Source: Rugalucina vietnamica
Taxonomy: Eukaryota > Mollusca > Bivalvia > Lucinida > Lucinidae
Direction: 5' to 3'
Assembly (NCBI GenBank): GCA_964017185.1
Contig: OZ024878.1
Location: 19,409,851-19,473,850, forward strand
Length of the DNA: 64,000 bases
Shown here: piece by piece, positions 10,901-21,039 of the stretch
How positions within the stretch are numbered: position 1 is the first letter of the stretch
Layout of the letters: each line of letters starts with the position of its first letter
The notes under the pieces: generated by a model
Told to the model about the DNA's origin: nothing
Database searches by the model: none
The model's input: only the letters and a program-made list of their open reading frames with translations
Program-made: the position numbers and the translations under genes

Positions 10901-13900
10901 CTCAACCTAGACACCAGACTGGAAAGAAAGGATAACAAAGAACTCACATAAAATCATGCACGAAAAGTAAGATGACTAGCTCTTTCCTAGCTTTCTAGCT
11001 TATCAGCATTACATGTATTTATAGGAAACCAATGTTTCTTTTCCATTCCAGAGGAAATGTAGTTCGAGGTCTCCCCTGCTAGATCCAGAAGATGCACAGA
11101 TGATAAGTGACAGGCAAGAGGTATATGATCTGTGTTTGTTTGAAGATGAGGCTTAACACATTAGTGACGAATGAACTTTCCCTTTGTTATCATTTCGATG
11201 AGTCCACTTTCATTTATAGGGGCTTTGGGTGTGACTTTAAAAATTTTGCTAAATTTTTCAATAAATATCTAAGCAAACAGAATAGCCCCAGATGGGACGC
11301 CGCATTCTGCGGCGTCACATCTGGAGCTATTCTGTTTGCCTATATCTGGGGCTGTTCTGTTTGCTTATATCTGGGGCTATTCTGTTTGCCTATATCTGGG
11401 GCTGTTCTGTTGTCTTATATCCCATATATAGGACACCAGGCTTAAATGGGGCCTAAAATCTCGGTCAACAATTTTTGCAGTCATGTTTTGAGTGAGAAAA
11501 TGTGGCCGATGAAAGATCATGCATCTGACAACTGTAAAACAACTGGACTGTCGTGAGAAAGCCAACAGTGTAAAACTACTTTGTTGTGCAAATTACATCT
11601 GATGCTTTCTGGGGTATAGAAAATATTGCTGTTTCTGAATCAATGCTAAAATTTTGATGTATTACAGCAATAAACAATTAACTGATCATTTTTATCAAAC
11701 TTAATGATAAGGGATCATAATTTCCTGGCATTGACATCATTTGAGACGTGTCCCTTTATATTTCGGATTTAAGATAAAGAGGGATGGTACTACTTGTGTA
11801 GTGAAAACAAAGTTGGTGATCTGTGCCTTTGTTTTCGCATATGCAAAATCCAGTTTTGTCATGACGTGGGTCAGTTAAAAGCTGATGTCTCTAATTTCAG
11901 GTTCTTATTCTTGTTGGATCTCCTGCATGTGAGTATTGTTATTATTTTCTTCTTAGTAATTGACACAATGTCTCCGCCCTTCATTTCCAGGGGCAAACTA
12001 AGATTAACCTGCATTTTAAATGCTATTCATTGTAAAAATGCTATTCATTGTAAAAATGCTATTCATTGTAACATGTATTCACAATTTGCTATGTGCATTT
12101 ATTACAAAAGCACAGAAATCATTAACAAGAAGATCGCTAGAGACTGGAAATTTTAGATTTAGAAAGAAGTGGAATTCTACTATCCATGTAACGAAACAAA
12201 GGCACTGATCAGCTTCGCAGTTACTAAGAAGCTGATATGCACCTTTGTTTTCGCATATGCAAAATGTTGGTTTTCCCATGACAGGGCTCACATTGTTTTT
12301 ACAGCAGGAAAATCATGGCTAGTGAAGACATACTTTGTGCCGAAAGGTTACTGCCATATAAATCGGGTGAGTATTTAGATGGTTTCCTTCTGTAAAAGTC
12401 TGGCTGTTCGGTGTGTGACACTGGCATTATGCATCAATATACCACTTCTTCTTTATCACACTATTGCTTGGGTCCAAGACAATTTGTGTAAGATATCCAG
12501 TCCCTGTTATATTGTGAGTAAAATTTATAGATATTTGAGCCGCCTCGTGGGAAAACCAACAATGTGGTTTTTGAACAGGTCTGACACAAACTGGCCTGTA
12601 CAGCTACAGAAGCAGGCTAGAAGCTCGAAATTTTGGAGTTAAGTAGAGGAGGAATTGTACTATCCGAGTAGCGAAAACAAAGGCGCTGATCAGCTTCGCG
12701 GTTACCGCGAAGCTGATCTGCGTCTTTGTTTTCGCCTATGCAGATTGTTGGTTTTCCCACGAGGCGGCTCATTTATCAAAATCACTCAAAATTGACAATT
12801 TGGGGTCCAGCAAGGATGTGTGATGTATCCAAAATTGTGTGATAAGGAACTGTGTTCAGGATTCAGAAATGTTTGCAAGAACTTAATTTGTGCTAATTCT
12901 TTGCCTCATGAAAATAAAGTTCTCGCTAATAAAAGATTACTATAAGCTTTATATAGAGAGCATGAGTACTCCATCACAAATTCTAGAACTCGCCAATAAT
13001 TTCGAAATCGAAAATTCACAAATAAAAGGGGAAATTTTCCGAGCTTACTTTATTAAGAGGTTGATGTGTCATGGTACAAATGAGAAAACCAACAACTTGG
13101 GTTACGACCAGGTCTGACACAAACCAGCCTGTACAGTCACAGAAGCAGGCTAGAAGCTTGAATTTCGGATTTAATAAGAAGATTGATTGTACTATAATCC
13201 GTGCAGCGAAAACAAAGGCGCTGATCAGCTGTGCAGTTATCTGCGGCTTTGTTTTTAGCTCGCCTGCACGAAGTGCATAGAGCTATTGTAGTCACCTCGG
13301 TCGTCCCCGTTTACGTTTACGTGTACGTCCGCGTCACACTTTCGGTTAAAGTTTTTTATAAGTCTATATCTCTTGACCATGTTGATGGATCAAGTTGATA
13401 CTTTGCATGATGCTAGATATTGGTCTGAAGTTTTACGCAGTACCATCATGACCCACCCCGGGTGACCTTGAGGTCAAGGTCACAGACTTAGAAATTTTGT
13501 GTTTAAGTTTGTTTTTTTTTTAAGTTTTTGTAAGTCTATATCTCTTGACCATATTGATGGATTGAGTTGATACTTTGCATGTTGCTAGATATTGGTCAGA
13601 AGTTTTACGCAGTACCATCATGACCCACAGACTTAGAAATTTTGTGTTTAAGTTTTTGATTTAAGTTTTTGTAAGTCTATATCTCTTGACCATGTTGATT
13701 GATAGAGTTAATACTTTGCATGTTGGTAGATATTGGTCTGAAGTTTTATGCAGTACCATCATGACCTACCCTGGGTGACCTTGAGGTCAAGGTCACTGAC
13801 TTAGAAATTTTGTGTTTAATTTTTTGGTTAAAGTCTAAATCTCTTGAACATGTTGATGGATAAAGTTGATACTTGCATGTTGATAGATATTGGTCTCAGG

Positions 13901-16900
13901 TTTTATGCTGTACATCACAACTCACCTGGATGACCTTTAGGTCAGGGTCACGGACTTGGAAGTTTTGTGTTTAAGTTTTGGTTAATGTTTTTATAAGTCT
14001 CTTGAACATGTAGATTGATCAAGTTGATACTTTGCATTGGTCTGAAGTTTTATGTTGTACCATCATGACCCACCTGAGTGACCTTGAGGTTAAGGTCGTG
14101 GGTTATAGATTTTAACAGATGTAGTGGCAAAGCACAAGTCAGGCGAGCTACGCTGTCCTGCGACAGCTCTTATTGCCCATGCAAATTGTTGGTTTTCTCA
14201 TGCGGTGGCTCAATTTGTGTTTCAGGATACGTTAGGTACGTGGCAGAAGTGTGTGTCAGAAGCCAATGCTGCCTTATCAAGGGGGAAGAGTGTCGTCATA
14301 GATAATACCAACCCGGATGTGGAGTCTAGAGCTAGGTGAGTCATTAACCTGGGGCCATTCGTTCAAAATTAACGACGTGGTTAGTTAACGATTCGTTAAA
14401 ATTTCAAATGGCAATATTACAAATACACTGCAAAGGATTCTCACATTTTATCAACCAAAAATAACAGTGTATTTGCTTATGTAGTCGGCATTTACTTAAC
14501 AAGTTGAGGCCTTAACAATGATGTTAAGCTAACGAAGTTTTGAGCAACTGGCCCCTGTTTATGATGAATGGACTTTCCCATTGTTATCATTAGGGTGAAT
14601 CCACTGTCATTATTAGGGGCTTCAGGAGTGATTTTGAGTTTTTATTCCTTTTTTCGATGAAATTCCTCTAAGCAAACAGAATAGACTCAGTAAATGATGA
14701 GCAGTTGTCAGTTTGCACTGGTAATAGAGCTGCGACACAAGAAAAGCGATGTATGGTTCTAACCATGTCGGACATAAACCGGTCTGTACAGTCACAGATG
14801 TTTGGAAGCTTGAAATTTTGGATGTAAGAAGAAGAGAAATTGTACTATCTATGTAGCAAAAACAAAGGCGCCGCTGATCTGTGCCTTTGTTTTCGCATAG
14901 GTCTTCTCATGACGCAGCTCAGTATACCTAAGGTAGACATGCCCAGGACATTGTGGCTTGAAAAACAGTGCTCACTATACCTTGAAATTTGTTGTTGATC
15001 CACGAAACAGCAAATCAATGACCAAATGCTTAAATTGATGCAAATGATATGTAAAGACCTTTTTATTTAATTGTAGGTATGTGGATGTAGCAAAGAAGGC
15101 AGGTGTACAATGTAGATGTTTTGTTCTTACAACTAGTCATGCTCAGGCCAGACATAATGAAAGAGTGAGTTTGCCTTCATTGTACAGTTTAAGCTCATTA
15201 AAACATGCCTCACTATAGTGCGGTTTTCAGCATAACAGGGCCCTTTTATGGCTCCCAAAATGATAATTTTGCTTCTTGTCTGTTGTAAATAACCTTATTA
15301 TAATAAGGCTTCACTTATATCACGGTTTGTTTCCATGGATCCCAAAGATAACATTATAATGAGGTTTACCTGTAGTCTTGGAAAAATGGGAGACTCTTAG
15401 TATGTGAAAACAGAGGCACTGATCAATTACAATGTTTTAGAATAATAACAAACAACAATGTTAACTTTTCACTAATAAAGAGGTCTTCAGTTCGATCCCC
15501 ACTCATAGCACCATGTTTTGTCATTGAGCAAGACACATTTAACTCCTCAAAGCACTGGTTAATAGCCAGAAAGATACAGCTTCTTTCTGACATGACTGAA
15601 AAATTGTTGACAGGGTCGATAAACCTCTATACAAATAAACATAATTTAATTTGCCAATATTAGTAAAAGTAAAAAAAAAAATCCTTCAATTGGGTTGCAG
15701 TCCTAGGCCTGTCTGTCCGCAAACTTAGTAGAATAATTATAAAGGTAAATTGTTCAGTTCTGTTAGAGACAAGTCTCACAAACCTATCAATGACATGTTC
15801 TATTTCAGTTCCGATAGATTAGAGACAAGTCTCACAAACCTATCAATGACATGTTCTATTTCAGTTCCGATAGATTACAGACAAGTCTCACAAACCTGTC
15901 AATGACATGTTCTATTTCAGTTCCGAGAGATTACAGACAGATCTCACAAACCTGCAATGGCATAGTCTATTTCAGTTCCGATAGATTACAGACAAGTCTC
16001 ACAAACCTAGCAATGACATGTTCTATTTCAGTTCCGAGACATTTCAGACAAGTCTCACAAACCTTGCAATGACATGTTCTGTGTCAGTTCCGAGACAAGT
16101 CTCACAAACCTTTCAATGACATGTTCTATTTCAGTTCAGAGAAATTACAGGCAAGTCTCACAAACCTGTCAATGACATGTTCTATTTCAGTTCAGAGAAA
16201 TTACAGATAAGTCTCACAAACCTATCAATGACATGATCCTAAACAGTTACAAGTAAGTTTTGGTTCGGAGTTTCACAATTTATCTATTGTTGCTTATTTT
16301 ATGAACTTTTAGAATTGTGATTTCAGTGGTTCTAAAATTACGATAGCTTGCGTACCTTTATTCGGAACTATTTTATAGGCTCATCGGCGTACTGCTCATT
16401 TTTACCAAGTTTTGCTTCCTGAGAATTGTTAATGCATCAAACTTCACATTTTCTGGTTACATCTGTGTATTTATTAGAAAAAAATTAACAAGATAACTTG
16501 TATAGGTTACCATTTTATTTCTTACTTTCTAGTCAATATTGCTTTAATCTTTAAATTCAAAAGAAAATAAAGCTGTGCACTTAAAAACTGCTCTGAATTT
16601 TTCACAGGATTTTTAGCTCACCTGAGCCGAAGGCTCAAAGGTGAGCTTATAGGATAGGTAGGTATCCGTCTGTCTGTCATCCTTCAACATTTTCAAACGA
16701 CTTCTCCTCTGAAGCTGTGAGGCCAAAACTTTTGATATTTGGCATAAAGCATCCACAGGAGGGGGAAAACAAAAATGTTGTTTTTTGTTCAGATTGGATA
16801 AGAACTCTGGTTGCCATGGCAACTTATACGTTCCATAGACTTATAATGGAAAAAAGTGGAAATTGCAAATCTTTGCTTTCTCATTGGAGATATTTGAATT

Positions 16901-18138
16901 TTATTTTTAGAGAAATGTTTATTGAGTAGTGCTCGACGTTTCAGATGACCTTCATCCTGATCGCTTATTTTGATTGGTTGCTGGGGCCCCAAAAAGGGCA
17001 AATTTTCGAGAAAAAAAAATTAAAATTCTTCTCTTCAGAAACTGTTTGCTTTATGAAGTTGATGCTTTTCATACATGTTCCTGGCATTAGCTTCTACAAA
17101 AAGTTGTTTTTTGTTCTAGTCAGATAAGAACTGTGGTTGCTATGGCAACTTTCAGTTTCCATAGACTTATAATTGGAAAAATGAAAATTTGCTATTTCTG
17201 CAGTCTCATTGGAGATATTTGAATTTTGCTTTTGCAGAAATGTTTATTGAGTAGTCCTCTATGTTTCATATTACTTTTACCCTAGTACATTATTTTGATT
17301 GGTTGCTGGGGCCCCAAAAAAGGTAAATTTTCGAAAATAATCTTACAAAATCTTCTCTTCAGAAACTGTTTGGGTTATGAAGCTGATACTTTGCATACAT
17401 CTTCCTAGCATTAGCCTCTACAAAACAGTTGTTTTTTTGTTCCAGTCAGATAAGAACTCTGGTTGCTATGGCAATTTTGCCATATACTTATAATGGGAAA
17501 AGTGAAAAATTTATATTTCTGCAGTCTCATTGGAGATATTGGATTTTTTTTTTTCAGAAATGTTTATTGAATAGTCTTCTATGTTGCAGATGAACTTCAT
17601 CCTAATCCCTTACTTTGATTGGTTGCTGGGGCCCCTAAAAGGGCACGTTTTCGAAAAAAAAAATCTTTAAAAATCTTTTCCTCAGAAACTGTTTGCTATA
17701 TGAAGCTGATACTTTGCATTTATGTTCCTGGCATTAGCCTCTACAAAGAAATAGTTTGTTTTGCATAAATGTTTATTGAGTAGTCTTCTATGTGTTATAT
17801 GACTCTAATTTGACTTCTAATATGGTGTTTTTGCAAAGACATTGGATAGAATATTACAGAATTTTATCAGTTGTAAATTGTTGTGTGGCCATAAATTTTA
17901 CATTCAACGATAGCTGTAAAATCAGGTGAGCTTTGTGGCCAATGGGCCTCTGGTTGAAAAGTTGTTGCTCATTTTACCATGTTTAGTCACAGAAGTTATC
18001 TCCCTTATTTTCAGGAAGAAATACACTCCCCCTGTCAAAAAAGAAGGATTCTCAGAGATTGTTAAAGTGAACTGTGTTCCGAAATTCACTGACTCAAAGT
18101 TAGAAGATTTGTATAGGAAGTTCCTCATAGATAAATGA
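4914..18138 (+). CDS. PNKP: PNKP: bifunctional polynucleotide phosphatase/kinase, 3' 11 exons (5' part outside window)
   Basis: The exons I join are 4914-4985, 9187-9235, 9961-10028, 10388-10480, 11052-11120, 11901-11928, 12305-12366, 14226-14335, 15077-15164, 16191-16252 and 18015-18138. They have AG/GT borders and compatible phases, and total 825 nt (274 residues plus TGA at 18136-18138). The family repairs strand-break termini in the nucleus by removing 3'-phosphates and phosphorylating 5'-hydroxyls. The end of the HAD phosphatase domain is recognisable from [20 protein letters not shown] and [11 protein letters not shown]. The kinase domain follows, with P-loop GSPASGKSW, the VVIDNTNPD motif, [18 protein letters not shown], and a typical C-terminus ending in KFLIDK. 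The FHA domain and the DxDGT nucleophile motif are not in the window; I found no earlier exon in 1-4913. The introns are full of repeats, and F2 foldback elements end 13-27 nt before three acceptors. Family assignment is firm; exon borders were read by eye. Confidence 0.93.
5021..8079 (+). mobile_element. HINE-A copy (+), split by a second HINE-A in reverse orientation
   Basis: The outer element covers 5021-6118 and 7658-8079. It has the 5' hairpin AGCTCACCTGAGCC/GGTGAGCT, a (CGTC)n stretch, about 2.5 core units of roughly 455 bp, and then the 3' hairpin and CTCTGGTT. Joining GTATATAAA (6112-6120) to TAATCCAGG (from 7660) restores the uninterrupted core. It lies in the PNKP intron after exon 4914-4985. 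Confidence 0.8.
6119..7657 (-). mobile_element. Complete HINE-A copy inserted into another HINE-A
   Basis: Read on the minus strand it runs from AGCTCACCTGAGCC at 7657 to CTCTGG at 6121 (TT at 6120-6119). The intact target around it fixes both ends. The site reads as an insertion between T and T, or T/A ambiguous because of shared TT. It carries (GACG)n and about 3 core units; the two copies form large inverted repeats. Confidence 0.8.
8140..8545. repeat. Interspersed repeat with inverted CCTGGAA/CCTTGAAAA blocks
   Basis: The stretches near 8155-8245 (TGTCCTGGAATTT, TCCTTGAAAA) recur in related form near 8465-8520 (CCATCCTGGAAAAGTC). No coding capacity; family not recognised. Confidence 0.45.
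8636..8808. repeat. Imperfect palindrome of about 170 bp
   Basis: GAAATAGGTCAGCTCAAGCA near 8636 and the reverse-complement block near 8770-8805 (CAATTCACGCACTAGAGC) form arms of about 45 nt; the spacer contains GCGCGCGCGA. The motif CAGTGATAT...ACTCAA recurs at 9060. Confidence 0.6.
8809..9186. other. PNKP intron sequence, nothing recognised
   Basis: AT-rich. CGTCA/TGACG words recur between 8950 and 9050, but I see no feature boundary. Confidence 0.3.
9236..9960. other. PNKP intron, no clear element
   Basis: A poly-T run lies at 9257-9271. The 9300-9560 stretch is GC-richer than its surroundings and may be repeat-derived, but I could not define ends. Confidence 0.3.
10481..11051. other. 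PNKP intron, no clear element
   Basis: I see no recognisable repeat boundaries; 10690-10760 contains GAGAGGCAGCCCTCAGGAAC and GCGCTCGCGAG. Confidence 0.3.
11160..11450 (+). mobile_element. MITE-E copy with internal 26-bp tandem amplification
   Basis: It shares TTTGTTATCATTTCGATGAG..., AGCAAACAGAATAGCCCC and a GACGCCGC/GCGGCGTC hairpin with copies at 14560, 28733 and 59638. After the hairpin, the unit TATATCTGGGGCTGTTCTGT is repeated about four times (11337-11425). Confidence 0.7.
11451..11794. other. PNKP intron, unassigned
   Basis: AT-rich; no repeat or exon recognised. Confidence 0.3.
11795..11873 (+). mobile_element. F2 foldback remnant next to a PNKP acceptor
   Basis: It contains TTTGTTTTCGCATATGCA and the terminal CATGACGTGGGTCA, ending 27 nt before exon 11901. 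Confidence 0.65.
11901..11928 (+). CDS. PNKP: PNKP 28-nt micro-exon carrying the start of the P-loop
   Basis: This exon encodes VLILVGSPA plus one base. The last base joins CA at 12305 to form the Ser of GSPASGKS, so the ATP-binding loop is split between a 28-nt and a 62-nt exon. An F2 foldback end stops 27 nt before this exon. Skipping it would remove 28 nt and shift the frame into the kinase domain. Confidence 0.85.
12018..12075 (+). repeat. Three tandem copies of an 18-bp unit
   Basis: AATGCTATTCATTGTAAA is repeated three times inside a PNKP intron. Confidence 0.85.
12131..12290 (+). mobile_element. F2 foldback copy (5'-truncated) next to a PNKP acceptor
   Basis: It contains CTGATCAGCTTCGCAGTTAC and TTTGTTTTCGCATATGCA, and ends CCCATGACAGGGCTCA. 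Exon 12305 starts 14 nt later. Confidence 0.75.
12536..12771 (+). mobile_element. F2 foldback MITE, near-complete copy
   Basis: The TIRs TGAGCCGCCTCGTGGGAAAA / TTTTCCCACGAGGCGGCTCA match perfectly over 20 nt. The central palindrome is the CTTCGCGGTTACCGCGAAG type. This copy is a good reference for the family. Confidence 0.85.
13060..14212 (+). mobile_element. F2 foldback copy split by a HINE-B element
   Basis: The left part, 13060-13256, reads to the middle of the TTTGTTTT arm. The right part, about 14171-14212 (CCCATGCAAATTGTTGG to GCGGTGGCTCA), completes it and ends 13 nt before PNKP exon 14226. Confidence 0.7.
13257..14170 (+). mobile_element. HINE-B: Helentron-like element with an approximately 145-170-bp tandem core
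   Basis: The 5' end AGCTCGCCTGCACGAAGTGC forms a hairpin with GAGCT. The 3' region has the matching CAGGCGAGCT (about 14139-14148), then hairpin GCTGTCCTGCGACAGC, then CTCTT. About five core units carry TGACCTTGAGGTCAAGGTCA-type palindromes. It is inserted in an F2 copy. Confidence 0.75.
14350..14557. mobile_element. MITE-H copy
   Basis: It starts GGGGCCATTCGTTCAAAATT and ends TTTTGAGCAACTGGCCCC, which are inverted. It matches 58508-58834, which carries a further insertion. Confidence 0.7.
14560..14700 (+). mobile_element. MITE-E fragment
   Basis: It has the left half of the MITE-E family (TGGACTTTCCCATTGTTATC, then AGCAAACAGAATAG) and lacks the GGCGTC hairpin. Confidence 0.6.
14755..14922 (+). 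mobile_element. F2 foldback fragment
   Basis: It contains TCTGTACAGTCACAG, AGCAAAAACAAAGGCGCCG and GCCTTTGTTTTCGCATAG, and ends CATGACGCAGCTCA. Confidence 0.65.
15180..15385. repeat. MITE-like repeat with TATAATGAGG/CCTCACTATAG ends
   Basis: CTCACTATAGTGCGGTTTTC and AACATTATAATGAGGTTTAC are similar to blocks at 36540-36735 in the opposite order. This looks like a small mariner/Tigger-type MITE; the type is inferred from the motifs only. Confidence 0.45.
15480..15655 (+). mobile_element. tRNA-derived SINE, 5'-truncated copy
   Basis: It contains the B-box-like AGTTCGATCCC and TTGAGCAAGACACATTTAAC, and ends with GTTGACAGGG and an ACAAATAAACA tail. It is related to 30485 and 51518. Confidence 0.65.
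15754..16252 (+). repeat. Tandem array of a PNKP exon plus its splice acceptor (about 56-bp unit, 8 degenerate copies plus the functional exon)
   Basis: The unit runs from TTC (Phe of FREITDKSH) through the exon body into TTCTATTTCAG, the acceptor of the next copy. Unit starts are near 15809, 15865, 15921, 15976, 16032, 16087, 16135 and 16191, with a partial copy from 15754. Only the last copy (16191-16252) continues into ILNSYK and a GTAAGT donor. Copies at 15809, 15865 and 15976 have TAG as the third codon. The copy at 16135 differs from the exon at very few codons ([15 protein letters not shown]). Units of 55-56 bp are not multiples of three, so using an upstream acceptor would shift frame or hit a stop. 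Confidence 0.9.
16253..16614. other. PNKP intron, unassigned
   Basis: AT-rich; nothing recognised. Confidence 0.3.
16615..17955 (+). mobile_element. HINE-C: Helentron-like element with a core of about 324-bp tandem units
   Basis: The 5' end AGCTCACCTGAGCCGAAGGC folds with GGTGAGCT. The core has about four units that begin at TCTTCTCTTCAGAAACTGTTT (16697, 17023, 17347, 17668). The 3' end has CAGGTGAGCT, hairpin GGCCAATGGGCC and CTCTGGTT. It ends 59 nt before the last PNKP exon. Confidence 0.75.
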
Positions 18139-18177
18139 GCTGTTTTACAATACATTTGACTACCATGGTGATCCCTG

Positions 18178-18330
18178 GAATATCGGCCCTGCCTTCCATG
18201 GTGGTCTTCAAGCTTCCGTATGATTGGGAATGGTGTTGCAAAGTTTACCATTTCAGAGCTGGAGAACTTGTATGGGAAATTTCTCATTGATAATTGAGGT
18301 TTAACTGAAATATCTACCTTTTATGGTGAT
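18178..18330 (+). pseudogene. Degenerate copy of the PNKP terminal exon and start of its 3'UTR
   Basis: 18248-18297 reads like LENLYGKFLIDN-stop and matches the last codons of PNKP ([12 protein letters not shown]). The similarity extends past the stop into the stretch resembling TACCATGGTGATCC, so exon end and 3'UTR were copied together. The 5' part of the exon copy is badly eroded. Confidence 0.7.
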
Positions 18331-18639
18331 ATTCAGGCTTGTTCAGACAGGCGACTTTCTCCAATTTGACTTATCTAGAGCTCTACACTTCTCTGCAAGA
18401 GTGTTTGGATAAACTGGTCATATATCATGAAATCCGCAGTGCTTTGTTTATATGTAACTACATGATAGTAAAAGAGTGATGTTAAAAGCAGCAAAGTGGC
18501 TGTTATACTACCCGTCTTATAAGTAGATTTAAACTGAAGCTAATTAACTGCAAGAGCTGTTGAGATAAAACAAAAATCGGAGGAATTTGAGAACCCCAAA
18601 ATTGGGGGAGATTGGTGGAGAAAGTCGACAGTGTGTGTT

Positions 18640-18739
18640 GGAGATTGTAAAAGTTGATTGTGTACCAAAGTTGACTGACTCAAAGTCAGAAGATTTGTGT
18701 AGGAAGTTCCTCATAGATAAATGAGCAGTCTCACTATAT
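18640..18739 (+). pseudogene. Second degenerate copy of the PNKP terminal exon, cut by a TIR transposon
   Basis: This copy reads IVKVDCVPKLTDSKSEDLCRKFLIDK-stop with TGA near 18721-18723, close to the functional exon at 18015. Its 3' continuation is interrupted at 18740 by the CAC...GTG transposon and resumes at 20994. Confidence 0.8.
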
Positions 18740-20988
18740 CACCCAGGATTACCTGTTACAGGGAACTCGGAGGTTCGGGGAACTCAGAGGTAAACAATGG
18801 AAGGCGCCTCGGACTAGGGTCAGTATAATATCATTTATAATACCACATAACGGTAAATTCAGAACATATGGTGTTCTGGGTTGAAAAGGTATTATAATAA
18901 GCAAACAATTTATGAACAGTGTGGCCGTCTTTGTACTCACATTAACATGCTACAGTATTTCGAACTCAAAATTATGCTCACGTAGCAAGAACATTTGTAT
19001 TATCAGGTAAATAGTGGCCGACCAATAACATTTGTCAACAAACTGGCAGCTACATTTCAAAATTTAGGCTTTCTCCTCGAGATTCTTAGCATCCTTGCGC
19101 ATGATTACAAAAGTATAAACTCCACAGGCTTAAAAACATTAAGATGGTGTCACATCATTTGATACGGGAATTCTCGGAGTAATTTTGAAATGTAATATTG
19201 GGAACTCGGAGGGACGGTTTTGGAGATTCGGAGGTATTTCACCATTTTAAGAGCTGTTTTTCCTCTCTTTTTTCTTGATAATGCTTATCTGAGAGTATAT
19301 TTGTTTGGATCACTTCCATTTGCCTACGAATCAAGGAAAGGTAAGCACAAAACGTTTATTCTGATTGTTGTGACACGATAAGTATACGCACATGCGTATT
19401 GGGGAGGGGGTGTTTGATGTATACTAGGAAAGGAGATGATCAACAAGCAAGCTACCGTCTATGCAATCTAAACCCCTTACATCCCATATTGTGTGCATTA
19501 TTTATTTTATTCACATTATCGACTGTGGGTAGAATCTTTCAATGATGCACATGAAAAAAAAAAAAAAAGATTGTCATTTACAGCTTATAAACCGGCTGAT
19601 GCTAAATTTTCTTGGCCAACTTTCGAATGGGAGAAATACAGAGAGGGGAGGATATTTTTGTCAGTGCCCTCGTCTGCGTTTGAACTCGATCGACCTGAAA
19701 AATCATGTGCATACGTTTTTTACTTGCACATACAGAATACGGGTTTTCTTTCAAGAGCTGATGATACTTTATGTTTAGTTTAAGTTACGGTAACTGAGTG
19801 GCCGCCTATTGGGCAAAAGCTGCTCACTCGGCTTACGATATGTTCTCTCAGTATAAGTACCTAATTGTCAATTTGTTTTTTGTTGTTTTTTTTTTCTGAC
19901 TCGGTTTCGTTAGGGTTGTAATTTCTTTCTGATTGCGCCTTTTCCTGATCATTACCATTTCATCTAGATCTCCCTTTTTGACACTTTGAATTGTGAGATT
20001 ATAACAGATTTTGGCAAAATATTGGCAGACGAGTTAAGCTAATTGTGGGACGGTTTTCTGATGCGGTCGCTCAATTTTTATTATTATTGTCTGATGTCCC
20101 TTTCACCTTTACAAGGTTGTTTCAGACATATCGAGGCGACTCCATCAATGGGTTGGGTGAACACGGGAGAACCCCAGAATCAATTCCTGACACACCCGCA
20201 AGCAGAACTTGGCTTGCTCCACTTGTTACCCTAAGAGTGTGGTTAGTGATTGAATGATTAAGAGTGCTTAATGAAATTGACAACATAATAATCATGCCAA
20301 ATAATTATACTCTTAAATATGCTAATAATAAGTCCATGCCATACATTAAGGTCAGAGTAACATACATGTAGGTTAGAGTGACATATTAATGTATATTTGG
20401 TATTTTACATATTAACTGGACTGTATGTCATAAAATTAAAGTCTAGTTTGCTCCAGAAGCAAAATCACGAGTCATTTTCAATGAACTGACCCTCCGAGTT
20501 CTCTGTATCCTAAATTTGACGTTACTCCGAGTTATCCAGATCATACCTCCGATAATTACCGTACCCAAAATTGTGATACCTCCTACATTTACCTGGGTAA
20601 AAACACTGGATTTTTTGCATATATGAGGCTAAAATTTTGCATGATGCTCATTAAGACACTGTATTTTTAGAAACCAACCGCTGTTTAATGCGAAAATATC
20701 GTAAAACCTCAAAATTAAGTGGTCCGAATTGAAAGTGCTTTACAATCATGCAATTTCCAGTTTACATTATTTATTTTTGATTGAAAATTGACGTGTCAGC
20801 TTAAACTGATGGTGCATGTAGGGGCTTCGTCTTCTAAACTTTGTATGTGCGATATGTTAAAATTTCTAAAGTGGACGTATATTGAAAATAAAATAGGATA
20901 AATACTGCCCCTAGTTGGATTTGCCTTCCGTTGTTTACCTCCGAGTTCCCCGAACCTCCGAGTTCCCTGTAACAGGTAATCCTGGGTG
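18740..20988. mobile_element. T1: 2.25-kb TIR transposon, CAC...GTG ends, 5-bp target duplication TATAT
   Basis: The left end CACCCAGGATTACCTGTTAC matches the reverse complement of the right end over about 66 bp with two differences. TATAT flanks it at 18735-18739 and 20989-20993. CTCGGAG/CTCCGAG motifs cluster inside both ends (about 19200-19240 and 20490-20555). A 96-codon ORF at 19493-19783 matches no family I know. No transposase motif is seen. Confidence 0.8.
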
Positions 20989-21039
20989 TATATTGCCAGC
21001 CCAAACTGGCATGGTAATCCTTAGTTTTCAAACAGGCAG

